Origin: CAYVZU01 sp964455935
GTDB lineage: Bacteria; Fibrobacterota; CAYVZU01
DNA length: 64,000 bases
NCBI GenBank assembly: GCA_964455935.1
Contig: CAYVZU010000003.1
Coordinates: 1 to 64,000, forward strand
Reading direction: 5' to 3'
How positions within the stretch are numbered: the stretch's first letter is position 1; the number at the start of each line of letters is the position of its first letter. Below are positions 18,632 through 27,265 of this stretch, in pieces. The notes under the pieces are model-generated. The model was given only the letters and a program-made list of their open reading frames with translations, was not told the DNA's origin and made no database searches. The position numbers and the translations under genes were made by a program.

Positions 18632-19055
18632 CGATCCCGATGACCGGCTCATGACCCGCGAAGCCTTTGAAGAAGCCCACCTGGGCAATCCTCTTGAATT
18701 CGTCAAAGACGGGGAGGAACTGCTCGATTATCTTCTGCGTCGCGGTTCCTTTGAAAATCTGAAAGGCCGGCCCCTTCCGGGCTTGATTCTCCTGGACCTT
18801 AATATGCCGCGCAAAGACGGCCGCGAAGCCCTTCAGGAGATCAAGGCGCATCCTGCTCTACGGCGCATTCCGGTTGTCGTTTTGACCACATCCAAGGCGG
18901 ATGAAGACATCCTGCGCAGTTATGACATGGGCGTTAACTCGTTTATCTCCAAGCCGGTTTCTTTTGAATCCTTGGTGGAGACGGTGAAAATGCTTGGCAA
19001 ATACTGGTTCGAGATCGTGATCCTGCCGAGCCGGGCGGGAGCTGCGGGTGAATAA
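18594..19055 (+). CDS. Stand-alone receiver-domain response regulator
   Basis: A 153-residue CheY-like protein of the Rcp1 type. It has the acidic pocket ADDDPDD (residues 11-17), phospho-acceptor Asp68 in LILLDLNMPRKDG, Thr at about 98 (VVLTTSK) and Lys120 (FISKP). It has no output domain. The ATG at 18594 follows GGGGAGG inside the end of the kinase gene; this overlap and the order kinase-receiver-receiver/phosphatase imply one phosphorelay unit. Confidence 0.92.
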   Translation: MEPQPITILMADDDPDDRLMTREAFEEAHLGNPLEFVKDGEELLDYLLRRGSFENLKGRPLPGLILLDLNMPRKDGREALQEIKAHPALRRIPVVVLTTSKADEDILRSYDMGVNSFISKPVSFESLVETVKMLGKYWFEIVILPSRAGAAGE

Positions 19056-20214
19056 GGCCGGAATCCGCATTCTCCTCATCGAGGATGATGAGGACGATTA
19101 CATCCTTACACGCGACTTGCTTCATGAAATCCGGGGCAGCGCGATCTCCCTGCAATGGGTATCGGACTATGAGGTGGCTCTGCAATTGGCGCTGAGCAAT
19201 GAGCACGATATCGTTCTGATCGACTACCGCCTGGGCGAGCGGACAGGGCTTGACCTGTTGCGGGACGCGACGGCCAAAGGGTGCAATGCTCCTTTCATCA
19301 TTCTCACCGGCCAAGGCGACCGCGAAGTCGATATGGAGGCTATGAAGGCGGGGGCTGCCGACTACCTGGTCAAAGGCAAATTCGATGCCTCCACGCTGGA
19401 GAGGGTGATCCGATACGCCATGGAACGGGCCATCACGCTGCGGGAATTGCGCGCCGCCAACGAGAAACTGGAGGAAGCCATGCAAGCGGTGCAGGAAGAG
19501 ATGGCCATGGCCGAGATGATCCAGCGCTCCATGCTGCCCGACGATTTGCGGCGGTTTAAAGGCGTTTCCATCGCGGCCCGCTATCTTCCCTGCGGGACAA
19601 TTGGCGGAGATTTATACGATGTAATCGGTCTGGGCCCCGACCGAATTGCATTTCTGATGGCCGATGTGGTAGGTCATGGGGTACCGGCCGCGCTGGTCAC
19701 GGCCATGGCTAAAATTGTGTTCTCGCGCAACATTCTCGACGGCCATGACCCACGGACTACGCTGATCAATGTCAATGGCGAGATCACGCGGTTCAAGGGC
19801 GAACCAAGCCTTACGGCGGTCCTGGGAATTCTCGATCTGGAGCAACGGACATTCACCTTTGCGAGGGCTGGACATCCTCCACCGCTTCTGGTGCGCACAC
19901 GCCGGCAGGAAACCGAGATTCTTGGCGCCGAAGGAATCACGATTGGATTTATTTCTCAACCCGAATACGATCAGCGCACCATTTCCATGGAGCCTGGGGA
20001 CAAGCTTGTCTTTTACACCGATGGCTTGACCGAGAGCCCAAACCAGGAAAAGGAGCGCTTCCGACTGTGGCGGCTTCAGCAGCTTCTGGTATCCCATGCC
20101 GAAAAAGATTCCGAAGAGACGGCATCAATCATCGAGCGGGCCCACATACGGTTTCGCGGCAACGCCCAGCAACTCGACGATATTGCCTTCATGATCGTCG
20201 AGCTTCTTGAATAG
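19048..20214 (+). CDS. Receiver-PP2C phosphatase (RsbU/SpoIIE-like response regulator)
   Basis: A 388-residue protein. The N-terminal receiver domain has the IEDDEDD pocket, Asp59 in VLIDYRLG and Lys109 in DYLVKG. A coiled linker (~130-165) leads to a PPM/PP2C SpoIIE-type serine phosphatase domain with metal ligands in GGDLYDV (Asp188), MADVVGHGVPAAL (Asp206), FYTDGLTES and a terminal QLDDIAF. Such proteins dephosphorylate STAS anti-anti-sigma factors; two STAS genes lie elsewhere in the window (50815-51183 and 61277-61633), though a link is inference. The GTG at 19048 overlaps the stop of the upstream receiver gene. Confidence 0.92.
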   Translation: MNKAGIRILLIEDDEDDYILTRDLLHEIRGSAISLQWVSDYEVALQLALSNEHDIVLIDYRLGERTGLDLLRDATAKGCNAPFIILTGQGDREVDMEAMKAGAADYLVKGKFDASTLERVIRYAMERAITLRELRAANEKLEEAMQAVQEEMAMAEMIQRSMLPDDLRRFKGVSIAARYLPCGTIGGDLYDVIGLGPDRIAFLMADVVGHGVPAALVTAMAKIVFSRNILDGHDPRTTLINVNGEITRFKGEPSLTAVLGILDLEQRTFTFARAGHPPPLLVRTRRQETEILGAEGITIGFISQPEYDQRTISMEPGDKLVFYTDGLTESPNQEKERFRLWRLQQLLVSHAEKDSEETASIIERAHIRFRGNAQQLDDIAFMIVELLE

Positions 20215-20225
20215 GACCACGTAGC

Positions 20226-21278
20226 CTATCCGTAGATTTCTCGAACAGCGTTGATAATCCTGCGGAACTCGGATCCCCTAAGGGCTGGATAAATCGGGAT
20301 CGACACGGCGGAACGGAAAATTGCATCGGCTCCCGGGAAACCGCGTTGTCCATGGTATTGGTGGAGAGGCCTAAAGATCGGCCGGGCCAAAACGACCCCG
20401 CAAAGCCCGGCCTGTCGGATCGCCGAATCGGGGTCCACTTTGCCGAACAAAACGAAACGGAAATGTGCCGGGGAGGCTCCCTCTATCAGGGCGGGGTACT
20501 GCACCGGCAGCGATTTAAAAGCGACCCGATAGGCGCGGGCAATTTCCCGGCGCCGGCCCATCATCCATTGCAGGCGCGTGAGTTGCGCACTGGCAATGGC
20601 GGCCTGAATATCCGTTAACTTGAAATTAAAAGCGGGCCGGAGTGAACGAGGGTTGTCATATTCCCGCCAGTCGCGGAGAAAATGGGCGCAAGCCGTGTTG
20701 GAGGTGCAGACAATGCCGCCTTCCCCTGCCGCAATAACCTTCGTGGTATAAAGAGAAAAAAGCGATAGGCTGGTTTGCCTGCCTACCGGTTTTCGGCCAA
20801 CCTCCGCGCCCAGCGCTTGCGCGCAGTCCTCAATCACCGGAACACCGCAGGTCCTCTCAATTTCGTCCGCCCGGATCGGATTTCCCCACAGGTGAACCGC
20901 GATGGCGGCCTTGGTTTTCCTGGTCAAGGCTTTGCGCGCGGTCGCAGCGGTCACATTCCCGCTTTCCGGGTCAACGTCAGCAAAAACCGGCCGGGCGCCC
21001 GCTAATGAAACCGCGTTGTAGAGTGCCGAACAGGCAAAGGTGGGAATGATCACATCGTTGCCCGGCTTCACATCCAGGCTTTTCAAAGCCAGGAAGAGCC
21101 CTGCGCTGCCCGAAGACACGGCAATGGCATGGCGGTGTCCGGACGCTTTCGAAAATTCTTTCTCAAGGCTGCCGACCGCCCTGCCTTGCGAAAGATGGCC
21201 GGAGCGTATTATGGCCGAAACGGCGGCAAGTTCTCCCCTGCCCAGGCAGGGCTTGGAATGAGGGATCAAATCCGGCAT
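20226..21278 (-). CDS. DegT/DnrJ/EryC1/StrS-family sugar aminotransferase
   Basis: A 350-residue PLP enzyme of the family that makes amino sugars from keto-sugar nucleotides. The N-terminal IPHSKPCLGRGELAAV, the SSGSAGLFLAL phosphate-binding turn, DCAQALGAE (Asp below PLP) and the lysine in SLYTTKVIAAGEGG fit the family. In canonical members the lysine context is SFxxxKxxxxGEGG, so Schiff-base formation is expected. The start overlaps the WbqC stop (TAATG). It is the last gene of a leftward four-gene sugar block and converges on the phosphatase gene 11 bases away. Confidence 0.9.
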   Translation of the reverse strand: MPDLIPHSKPCLGRGELAAVSAIIRSGHLSQGRAVGSLEKEFSKASGHRHAIAVSSGSAGLFLALKSLDVKPGNDVIIPTFACSALYNAVSLAGARPVFADVDPESGNVTAATARKALTRKTKAAIAVHLWGNPIRADEIERTCGVPVIEDCAQALGAEVGRKPVGRQTSLSLFSLYTTKVIAAGEGGIVCTSNTACAHFLRDWREYDNPRSLRPAFNFKLTDIQAAIASAQLTRLQWMMGRRREIARAYRVAFKSLPVQYPALIEGASPAHFRFVLFGKVDPDSAIRQAGLCGVVLARPIFRPLHQYHGQRGFPGADAIFRSAVSIPIYPALRGSEFRRIINAVREIYG

Positions 21279-21973
21279 TATGCTTCCTTTCCCAACAAGA
21301 CCGAGAGACTGGCGGGACCTGCATTAAAGACAAGGTCCAATGCGGAGAGATTCGGGACAAAGTTCTCCGGCGTTCTGGCCCAATGCTGGGCATAGCAGGG
21401 ACAGGCAAACTCCTGGAAAAGGACCTTGATTCCCGCCTGCTCAAACAGACCAAGATCCATATAGTCCTTGCCTCCGGCGCCTGCCAAATACGTATCGGCG
21501 CCAAAATGGCGGCAGATATTGATGAGCCGAACCGTGGATTCGCCGTGTAAAACATGATTCGAGGATATCTTAATGGGGGTCTTGATCCCCATCCAGCCGG
21601 TGATCAACTTAATCGAATCCGCATTCAACTTGTCGATGGTCTCCCAGTTGTTCTCGAAGAAATGGCTCAGGTCCGCCGCATATTTCTCAAAAAAGGGCGT
21701 ACGCCCATAGCACGACCGAATGGCGCTCAAGTGATCCTTTTTCCAGTCCCGCTCGTTAAGAACGCGGACCTCGGTTATTTTTTGCGGGAAATGATAGTGG
21801 TTTGGCACACTGAGCCATTGCGGCCCCTGCGCTCCGCGAATGCGGTTGCGGTGCTGCCACTCATTCTTCTTGAACTGCACATCGTCGAGCAGCACAAACA
21901 GATCGCACGAAGCCAGCTTGTGAAAATACCCAAGCCAGGGCATGTATTGGGGCTGGTGAATGGCGAGGATCAT
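21278..21973 (-). CDS. WbqC-like family protein
   Basis: A 231-residue protein of the WbqC family, recognised by the start MILAIHQPQYMPWLGYF, then FVLLDDVQFKKNEWQHRNRI and the later SSNHVLHGESTVRLINICRHFGA. WbqC-like proteins occur in O-antigen and amino-sugar gene clusters, usually beside DegT aminotransferases, and are thought to act in modified-sugar synthesis; the reaction is not established. The ATG at 21973 has GGAG upstream; a TTG at 21991 overlapping the previous stop is a weaker option. The stop shares a base with the DegT start. Confidence 0.85.
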   Translation of the reverse strand: MILAIHQPQYMPWLGYFHKLASCDLFVLLDDVQFKKNEWQHRNRIRGAQGPQWLSVPNHYHFPQKITEVRVLNERDWKKDHLSAIRSCYGRTPFFEKYAADLSHFFENNWETIDKLNADSIKLITGWMGIKTPIKISSNHVLHGESTVRLINICRHFGADTYLAGAGGKDYMDLGLFEQAGIKVLFQEFACPCYAQHWARTPENFVPNLSALDLVFNAGPASLSVLLGKEA

Positions 21974-21987
21974 CGTTTTGACTCCGC

Positions 21988-23238
21988 TCAACGATCGTGG
22001 TTTCGACGCGTGTCACGGCTTTGCTCATGTTCTGTGGCCCAAAGGCCGAGCGGAGCCGAAGCCACCTCGAGCAATGATCTGTAAAGCCCGTCGATTCTTT
22101 CCACCATGCGTTCAGCGCTGAAGCGTGGTGCCACCCAGTCCCGACAGGTGCGCGACATAACCGTTCTGCGCTGGGCGTCCCCATAAAGGCCAAGAATTGC
22201 GGTCGAAAGCTCTTCCGATTTTGCGGGATCGACCAAAAGGCCGGTTTCGCCTTCACGGATCACATCGGGCACACCTCCCACTCGCGAACCGATCACTGGA
22301 ATGCCACATGCCTGCGCTTCCACGAAGGCGCGGCCCATGCCCTCGTTCAGCGAGGGCATGGCAAAGACATCGAAGGCAGGGAGGATCGCCTCGACGTCAT
22401 TGCGCCAACCCTGGAATTTGAAGAACCGCTGAAGACAAAGCTGCGCGACTCTGCGTTCGAGTTCTGCGCGCCGAGGTCCGTCTCCGACAAAGACAAAAAG
22501 AATATCGGGAGCCTGCGTGACACAGGCCGGCGCCGCTTCCACGATAACCCGGTGATTCTTGATTGAGACAAGTCGGGCGATGCTCCCCACAACAAAGCGG
22601 CTCTCATTAATGCCCAACCGTTGTCGGGCTTCGGACTTGGATGTCTGGTTGTTGAGAAACGGCTTCAGCTCGATTCCACTGGCGATCGCTGTAATGCGTG
22701 TGCCCGGACCAATGCCCACGGCAAGATGCTCCCGTTTTCCGGACTCGGTCAGGGTGATCAGCATAGAGGTGAACCGCATACAGAATCGCTCGATCCAAAT
22801 GAAAATCCGGGTCTTGAAAGGAGAGAAGTATCCATGAAACACATGGCCGTGAGGCGTGTGCACTATAATGCGCACTCCGGCAAGCCGCGCGGCGATGCGG
22901 CCCAGAAAACCGGCCTTGGACGTGTGGGTATGGACCAGATCGTAGCGGCCCTTTCTGATTGCTCGGATCATTTGCCAAAGCGCACGCGCATCGTTCTGAG
23001 GCGAAACGCTGCGGATCAGGTGCGGAGAGCGAAAGATTCCGATTCCCAAGCCAAGGGCATTGGTTTCATTGTCGCTGGCCGGATTATTGCTTTGACCCGC
23101 CAAAATGTCCACCGCGTATCCTGCCTGCCGAAGACCGATAGCGGTTAGCAGAGTGTTTTCGGCCGACCCACCTTTGTCCAGGCGCGTAATAATATGGAGA
23201 ACTCTGTGACCTGTCGGCGAACTGCTGTGCGGCATCAT
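21988..23238 (-). CDS. Glycosyltransferase family 4
   Basis: A 416-residue GT-B glycosyltransferase. The N-terminal half begins VLHIITRLDKGGSAENT (acceptor-side glycine loop), with HTHTSKAGFLGRIAARLAG and HTPHGHVFHGY in the middle. The C-terminal donor domain has FVFVGDGPRR and the E-x7-E retaining motif in NEGMGRAFVEAQACGIPVI. It acts at the cytosolic face of the inner membrane on a lipid-linked glycan; sugar and linkage are unknown. It overlaps the preceding GT4 gene by four bases. Confidence 0.9.
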   Translation of the reverse strand: MMPHSSSPTGHRVLHIITRLDKGGSAENTLLTAIGLRQAGYAVDILAGQSNNPASDNETNALGLGIGIFRSPHLIRSVSPQNDARALWQMIRAIRKGRYDLVHTHTSKAGFLGRIAARLAGVRIIVHTPHGHVFHGYFSPFKTRIFIWIERFCMRFTSMLITLTESGKREHLAVGIGPGTRITAIASGIELKPFLNNQTSKSEARQRLGINESRFVVGSIARLVSIKNHRVIVEAAPACVTQAPDILFVFVGDGPRRAELERRVAQLCLQRFFKFQGWRNDVEAILPAFDVFAMPSLNEGMGRAFVEAQACGIPVIGSRVGGVPDVIREGETGLLVDPAKSEELSTAILGLYGDAQRRTVMSRTCRDWVAPRFSAERMVERIDGLYRSLLEVASAPLGLWATEHEQSRDTRRNHDR

Positions 23239-24374
23239 AACAGCTTGCCTTCCCTAAGGCCCGATTCAAGCGTCTTTGCGGAGCGAGTCCAGGCAAACTC
23301 GTTGCGGGTCCGCCGTTGGCCTTGTTCGCCCATTGCGTCGCGAAGCTTCCGGTCCCGAAGAAGGATTTCCAGGGCGGAAGTCAGGTCCCTGGGATCCTGG
23401 GGAGAAACCAGCAGGCCGGAAACATGATCTTCGACCGCATCGGGTATCCCGCCGGAGCGCGATGCCACAACCGGCCTTCCGGCCGCATTGGCCTCCAGAT
23501 AAACGATCCCAAAACCCTCCACTTCCTCGGTATCTGAATCCTCAAAAGGTGTGAGTACGAAAACATCGCTCAACTCATGAAGGGCCGGCAGTTCGTCATC
23601 CGGTACATGCCGGCAAAGAAAAACTCTGTCCCCAAAACCAAAATCGTCAACAGCGTCCTCGATCGCGCTGCGATAGGGTCCATCCCCGCATATGATGTAA
23701 AGCAGGTTGGGGTACCGGGGCAGGAGAGAGGCAATGGCATTGAGCACATTAAGGTGTCCTTTGCGTTTCACCAACCGGGCCACAGAAAGTAAAATGGGGC
23801 CTGAGGCCGGGGGAATGGCCTGCCGCCATTTTTCCAGGCTTTGGGCGTCCGCTCGTTGGGCTGGTTCCACACCGGGCATTACCAGAAGAATTTTCCGGGC
23901 CGGGCAGCCAGCTTCCAGCAGAAGATCTTCCGTGTAATGGCTAATGGCCACCACCTTCGATGCCCTGGTCAGAATTGCCCGCATCAGCCGGTTTCTTAGA
24001 GGCCTTTGAAGCGCGGAATAGACCTCAGCGCCATAAACGTAAACGACATAGGGTATGCCCCGAATTCTGTTGAGGAGCATCGAGGCCAAGCCAACCGCGA
24101 TAACCTGGCCGCAATGAATCACCGTATCTCTGTCCCGAAAGCGAAAAAGCATCAAGGGAATCATCAGAAACGTCCGTAGATGGCGGCGAATCCAACTGGA
24201 ACCGGCGGGAAGATTGGCATGCGCAATTTGAAACGGAACGGTCTGATCCAGTTTCTCCCCGCCGCACATGAGAACGGATCGGTCCAGGTCCGCGTGTTTC
24301 CACAGGTGGAAAAGGTAATTGGATATACCGCCTGGGATCGGCGGGAAGTCCATGGTGACAAGGATATGTTTCAT
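23235..24374 (-). CDS. Glycosyltransferase family 4, first gene of a leftward sugar block
   Basis: A 379-residue GT4 enzyme: N-terminal TMDFPPIPGGISNYL, donor-site LSVARLVKRKGHLNVLNAI, YIICGDGPYR and the E-x7-E motif in EVEGFGIVYLEANAAGRPVV. It opens an operon of four tightly packed genes (GT4, GT4, WbqC, DegT). Its 5' side borders the toxin-antitoxin remnant, so the promoter should lie in the short gap between them (24375-24417) or beyond. Specificity is unknown. Confidence 0.9.
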   Translation of the reverse strand: MKHILVTMDFPPIPGGISNYLFHLWKHADLDRSVLMCGGEKLDQTVPFQIAHANLPAGSSWIRRHLRTFLMIPLMLFRFRDRDTVIHCGQVIAVGLASMLLNRIRGIPYVVYVYGAEVYSALQRPLRNRLMRAILTRASKVVAISHYTEDLLLEAGCPARKILLVMPGVEPAQRADAQSLEKWRQAIPPASGPILLSVARLVKRKGHLNVLNAIASLLPRYPNLLYIICGDGPYRSAIEDAVDDFGFGDRVFLCRHVPDDELPALHELSDVFVLTPFEDSDTEEVEGFGIVYLEANAAGRPVVASRSGGIPDAVEDHVSGLLVSPQDPRDLTSALEILLRDRKLRDAMGEQGQRRTRNEFAWTRSAKTLESGLREGKLL

Positions 24375-24417
24375 CGAGCTACAATTCCGGCTTTGCCGCT
24401 ATTCATTAACGGATTAC

Positions 24418-24659
24418 TCAGGCGGCTTTCTTGTAGTGCGATGCATATTCGACGAGGAGTTCGCGGATAATCTTTTGATACTTTGTCCTGTGTTTTCGGG
24501 CGACCTTCTTGAAGAATTCAATACTGCTCTTGTTTTGAGGTTAATCGTGATCTTCACGTTGTCTTCCTTGAAGACCAGGGCATCGGGTGGCGGGAGAAAA
24601 TCTTTCACAATCTTAATTTTCCCTATGGGCTCATTTGTGTATCTTGTTTTCTTCTTCAT
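24418..24659 (-). pseudogene. BrnA/CopG-type ribbon-helix-helix antitoxin, frameshifted
   Basis: The N-terminal half (MKKKTRYTNEPIGKIKIV, DFLPPPDALVFKEDNVKI) reads in one frame. After about position 24535 the expected continuation KSSIEFFKKVARKHRTKYQK, then IIRELLVEYASHYKKAA and a stop at 24418-24420, is in the next frame. A single missing base in AAAACAAGAGC restores an 80-residue protein of the CopG-like antitoxin family that pairs with BrnT toxins. In the raw frame the protein instead runs on to 24414. It overlaps the end of the toxin remnant, as in intact brnTA operons. True mutation and sequencing error are both possible, but its partner is clearly broken. Confidence 0.75.
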
Positions 24660-24996
24660 AGATCTTCCGTAAACACTCAGCAGCCCATGAGAAAGACCAA
24701 CGACAGTGGTTAGGCCAGAGGCCGGATGGAGAGCACACGAGAACCGGTTTTCGGCGCAAGATCTTGCGCCGAAAAATCATTCCTTGTGTTTTCTCTTGTT
24801 TTCCCACTGTGAACTCAGTGGTTTCAAGGTCCTTCCGAGAAACGTGAGTGGTTACGATCTTCCTTCCTCTTCTCCAGAAACGTGCGCCAATAATTCGTAT
24901 TCTGCCCTCTCGATAGGTAAACCGGTCGGTCAGGACTTCACGTTTCCGAATATTTTCCAGATTTTTGCGCGCGTGCCATTCAAACGCGCGTATTTC
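24631..24996 (-). pseudogene. BrnT-type toxin remnant interrupted by a miniature transposon
   Basis: On the minus strand AFEWHARKNLENIRKR resembles the BrnT N-terminus and RFTYREGRIRIIGARFWRRGRKI resembles its C-terminal part; the usual middle of about 40 residues is missing and there is no start codon. The ending YEEENKIHK and a stop at 24631 lie beyond an inserted 187 bp element. Removing the element and one 8 bp duplication joins RRGRKI directly to YEEENKIHK. The frame stays open across the insertion. BrnT is a ribonuclease toxin; this copy should be inactive. Confidence 0.7.
24669..24855. mobile_element. 187 bp MITE with 8 bp target duplications (IS66-like ends)
   Basis: The terminal inverted repeats begin GTAAACACTCAG at 24669 and, on the other strand, GTAACCACTCAC at 24855. 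Both continue to a shared GACC about 28-30 bases in. The element is flanked by identical 8 bp copies of GATCTTCC (24661-24668 and 24856-24863). A GTAA terminus with 8 bp duplications is the known signature of IS66-family elements. The interior holds a perfect 28 bp palindrome at 24748-24775 (arms TTTTCGGCGCAAGA) and no transposase, so it would have to be moved by a transposase elsewhere. Confidence 0.85.
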
Positions 24997-25155
24997 CGTT
25001 CAGCTTTTATTCCATATTGAAATACATGCAATCATAAGGATTTGACAAGTTTTTTTGAACGCATGGGACGCAGAATATGGTTTGCAGGCGAAATCGGGCA
25101 GCCCTTAAATTAATCCATGGTGTTTTTATTTGGATCTGTTAAGTCCAGCGGATCG

Positions 25156-27258
25156 TGATAGTTGAAAAAGGGGAAAATAGGGTGACACTCCAAAAGTGAG
25201 GAACTGAGGAGTGTTACCATGGAAAAACAAGAGTCAGATGGTTCGAAAAAGGTAAGGAGAAAGCGGAGAAAGGGCAAAAAGTTCATTCCGTTCGAGATCA
25301 AGCTCCGGGTCGTGAAGCTCTTTTTGGAAGAGAAGGTCCCGAAGTCCATTATCATCCAGGAGAGCGGGATCAGCCCGATCAGCCTTGATCGTTGGATCAA
25401 GCAATACCGCAAGCAGGGCGAGAAGGGGCTGGTCAGCCGGCATCCAGAGCGGCCGGGAAAAGCCATCCCTGCCCCGGTGCGAGCGCGCATCATCGAACTG
25501 AAGCAGGCGGACGAGCGCCGCGGCGTCCGGTTCATCTCGTCCCTTCTACAGCGGTTTTCCTTCCTCAAGGCGAGCCCGGAGACGGTTCGCAAGACCCTCC
25601 ACCAGGAAAAGCTCATCAAGCCGGCCCCGCGAAAGAGCCCCAAGCGGAACATGCGGCGTCCGCGCTTCTTCGAGCGGGCCACGCCGAACCAGATGTGGCA
25701 AAGCGACATCTTCACGTTCCGGCTGGGCGGTAAATTCGCCTACCTGATCGGCTTTATCGATGACAACTCGCGCTACATGACGGGCCTGGAGCTATACCGG
25801 AGCCAGACGGCGGATCATGTCATCGAGACCTATCGGAAGGCCACAGGCGAATACGGTCCTCCCAAGGAGATGCTGACGGACAATGGCCGGCAGTATACGA
25901 CCTGGCGGGGGACCGGGAAGTTCCCCAGGGAACTGCGCAAAGACGGCATACACCATATCCGCAGCCGGCCACACCACCCCATGACCTTGGGCAAAATCGA
26001 ACGGTTCTGGAAGACGATCTACGATGACTTCCTGAGCCGCGTGCAGTTTGCAAGCTTCGAGGAGGCCCAGGAGCGCATCCGCTGGTGGGTCCAGTACTAT
26101 AACCACAAGAGGCCGCACCAATCGCTGGAAGGCCTGTGCCCTGCGGACCGCTACTTCAAAGTGGCCACGGAACTGCGCAAAACCATCGAGGCCGGCATCC
26201 AGGAGAACCTGCTGGAGCTGGCCCTGCGTGGCAAGCCCAAGGAGCCCTTCTACATGGTGGGCCGCATGGACGGCCGCTCTGTGGTCATGCGCGCTGAAAA
26301 GGGTACATTCAAGGTATCGGTTGACGGCCAGGAATCGACTGGCGTGAAGGAAGTCGAATATCGCCTTCCCCGGCAGGACAAAACGGAGGAAAATCATGGA
26401 GAAGCAAGCCAAGCTGGAAAAGCCGGAGAAAGCGCCGGGCAAACCACCCAAAGTGCCTGTCACAGCGTGCCATCAGCGAGCTGGTACGCCAGGCACGGAT
26501 CGAGAGCAATCGCGCGATACGACAGAACATGCGCCGGATCGAGTGGTTGGTGCCAAACCTGGCCTGGTCCATGGACGGCTGCGAGATCGCCCATGAAAAC
26601 ATCGTGGGCGGGCCGAAGGCGTACTTTCAACTCGTGATCGACCTGGCCTCGCGTTACAAGATGGACCCCATTGGCGGCAGTGAGGTGCCCTGTGGGGAAG
26701 AACTCTCCGGCCACATGGCCCGGTTGTTCGACCTGCACGGTGTCCCGTTGTTCGTGAAACGCGACAGCGGCTCGAACCAGAACCATTTTGGGGTCAACGC
26801 AGTCTTTTCCGAATCCCTGGTGATCCCGCTCAATAGCCCGGCGCAATATCCGCCGTATAACGGGGCTGTGGAGGAGTCGCAGGGGGAACTTAAAAAGGGG
26901 CTTGGCCAAAGGCTTTCACTGGCAAAATGCCCTGTCGATCAGTTGGAGACCAACCCCAGGCGGTGGTCAATGAACTGAACCATCGCCTGCGGCCTTGCCT
27001 CAACGGCCGGAACTCCTGCCAGGTATTTTTCGACCAGAGCCGGCGAATAAGCTTCACAAAAAGAGAGAGGAGGGATATCTATGACTGGCTGAGAAAAACC
27101 GAAAATGATATTTTGGACTCTATGGAACGATGCGGCTACAGAGCTTCCAGCGGCGCAGCTTGGCGACTGGCTGCAGAGGCGTGGCTGCAAATGAAGGGGT
27201 ATATTCGAACCACGTTAAACGGTGAAGTGTCACCCTCTTTTTTCCCTGGGAATTATCA
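25156..27258 (+). mobile_element. Two-ORF DDE insertion element (IS481/IS3-like), decayed
   Basis: The ends match as inverted repeats: TGATAGTT, then GGGGAAAA and AGGGTGACACT on the left (25156-25189), and AGTGTCACCCT then CCCTGGGAATTATCA on the right (27226-27258). Inside are two integrase-fold ORFs, one intact and one with two frameshifts. I find no convincing target duplication. The element sits between the toxin-antitoxin remnant and the ABC exporter. The space from 24997 to 25155 is AT-richer and holds no gene. Confidence 0.75.
25219..26637 (+). CDS. Transposase ORF A, rve-type DDE integrase core
   Basis: A 472-residue ORF. The N-terminal helix-turn-helix is FEIKLRVVKLFLEEK followed by ESGISPISLDRWIKQY. 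The rve catalytic core has Asp163 in MWQSDIF, Asp221 in LTDNGRQY and Glu251 in GKIERFWKTIYDD, followed by YYNHKRPHQSLEG. These are typical of IS481/IS3-type transposases. The last ~80 residues overlap the start of ORF B in another frame and are probably a non-homologous read-through tail. A ribosome-binding site (GAGGAGTG) lies just before the ATG. Confidence 0.85.
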   Translation: MEKQESDGSKKVRRKRRKGKKFIPFEIKLRVVKLFLEEKVPKSIIIQESGISPISLDRWIKQYRKQGEKGLVSRHPERPGKAIPAPVRARIIELKQADERRGVRFISSLLQRFSFLKASPETVRKTLHQEKLIKPAPRKSPKRNMRRPRFFERATPNQMWQSDIFTFRLGGKFAYLIGFIDDNSRYMTGLELYRSQTADHVIETYRKATGEYGPPKEMLTDNGRQYTTWRGTGKFPRELRKDGIHHIRSRPHHPMTLGKIERFWKTIYDDFLSRVQFASFEEAQERIRWWVQYYNHKRPHQSLEGLCPADRYFKVATELRKTIEAGIQENLLELALRGKPKEPFYMVGRMDGRSVVMRAEKGTFKVSVDGQESTGVKEVEYRLPRQDKTEENHGEASQAGKAGESAGQTTQSACHSVPSASWYARHGSRAIARYDRTCAGSSGWCQTWPGPWTAARSPMKTSWAGRRRTFNS

Positions 27259-27265
27259 TAATTAG
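26396..27265 (+). pseudogene. Transposase ORF B, second rve-type protein with two frameshifts
   Basis: The start ATG at 26396 has GGAGG upstream and begins MEKQAKLEKPEKAPGKPPK. Near 26460 the frame changes to QRAISELVRQARIESNRAI, continuing through a second DDE-like core (WSMDGCE, KRDSGSNQNH, YPPYNGAVEESQGELK). Near 26940 it changes again to NELNHRLRPCLNGRNSCQ, and the final frame runs through the right inverted repeat to a stop at 27265. Two indels make this copy non-functional unless they are sequencing errors. Confidence 0.7.

Noticed and set aside
24418..24996. Functional BrnT/BrnA toxin-antitoxin system
   Set aside because: The toxin lacks its start and middle and contains an insertion, and the antitoxin is frameshifted; only a fossil is supported.
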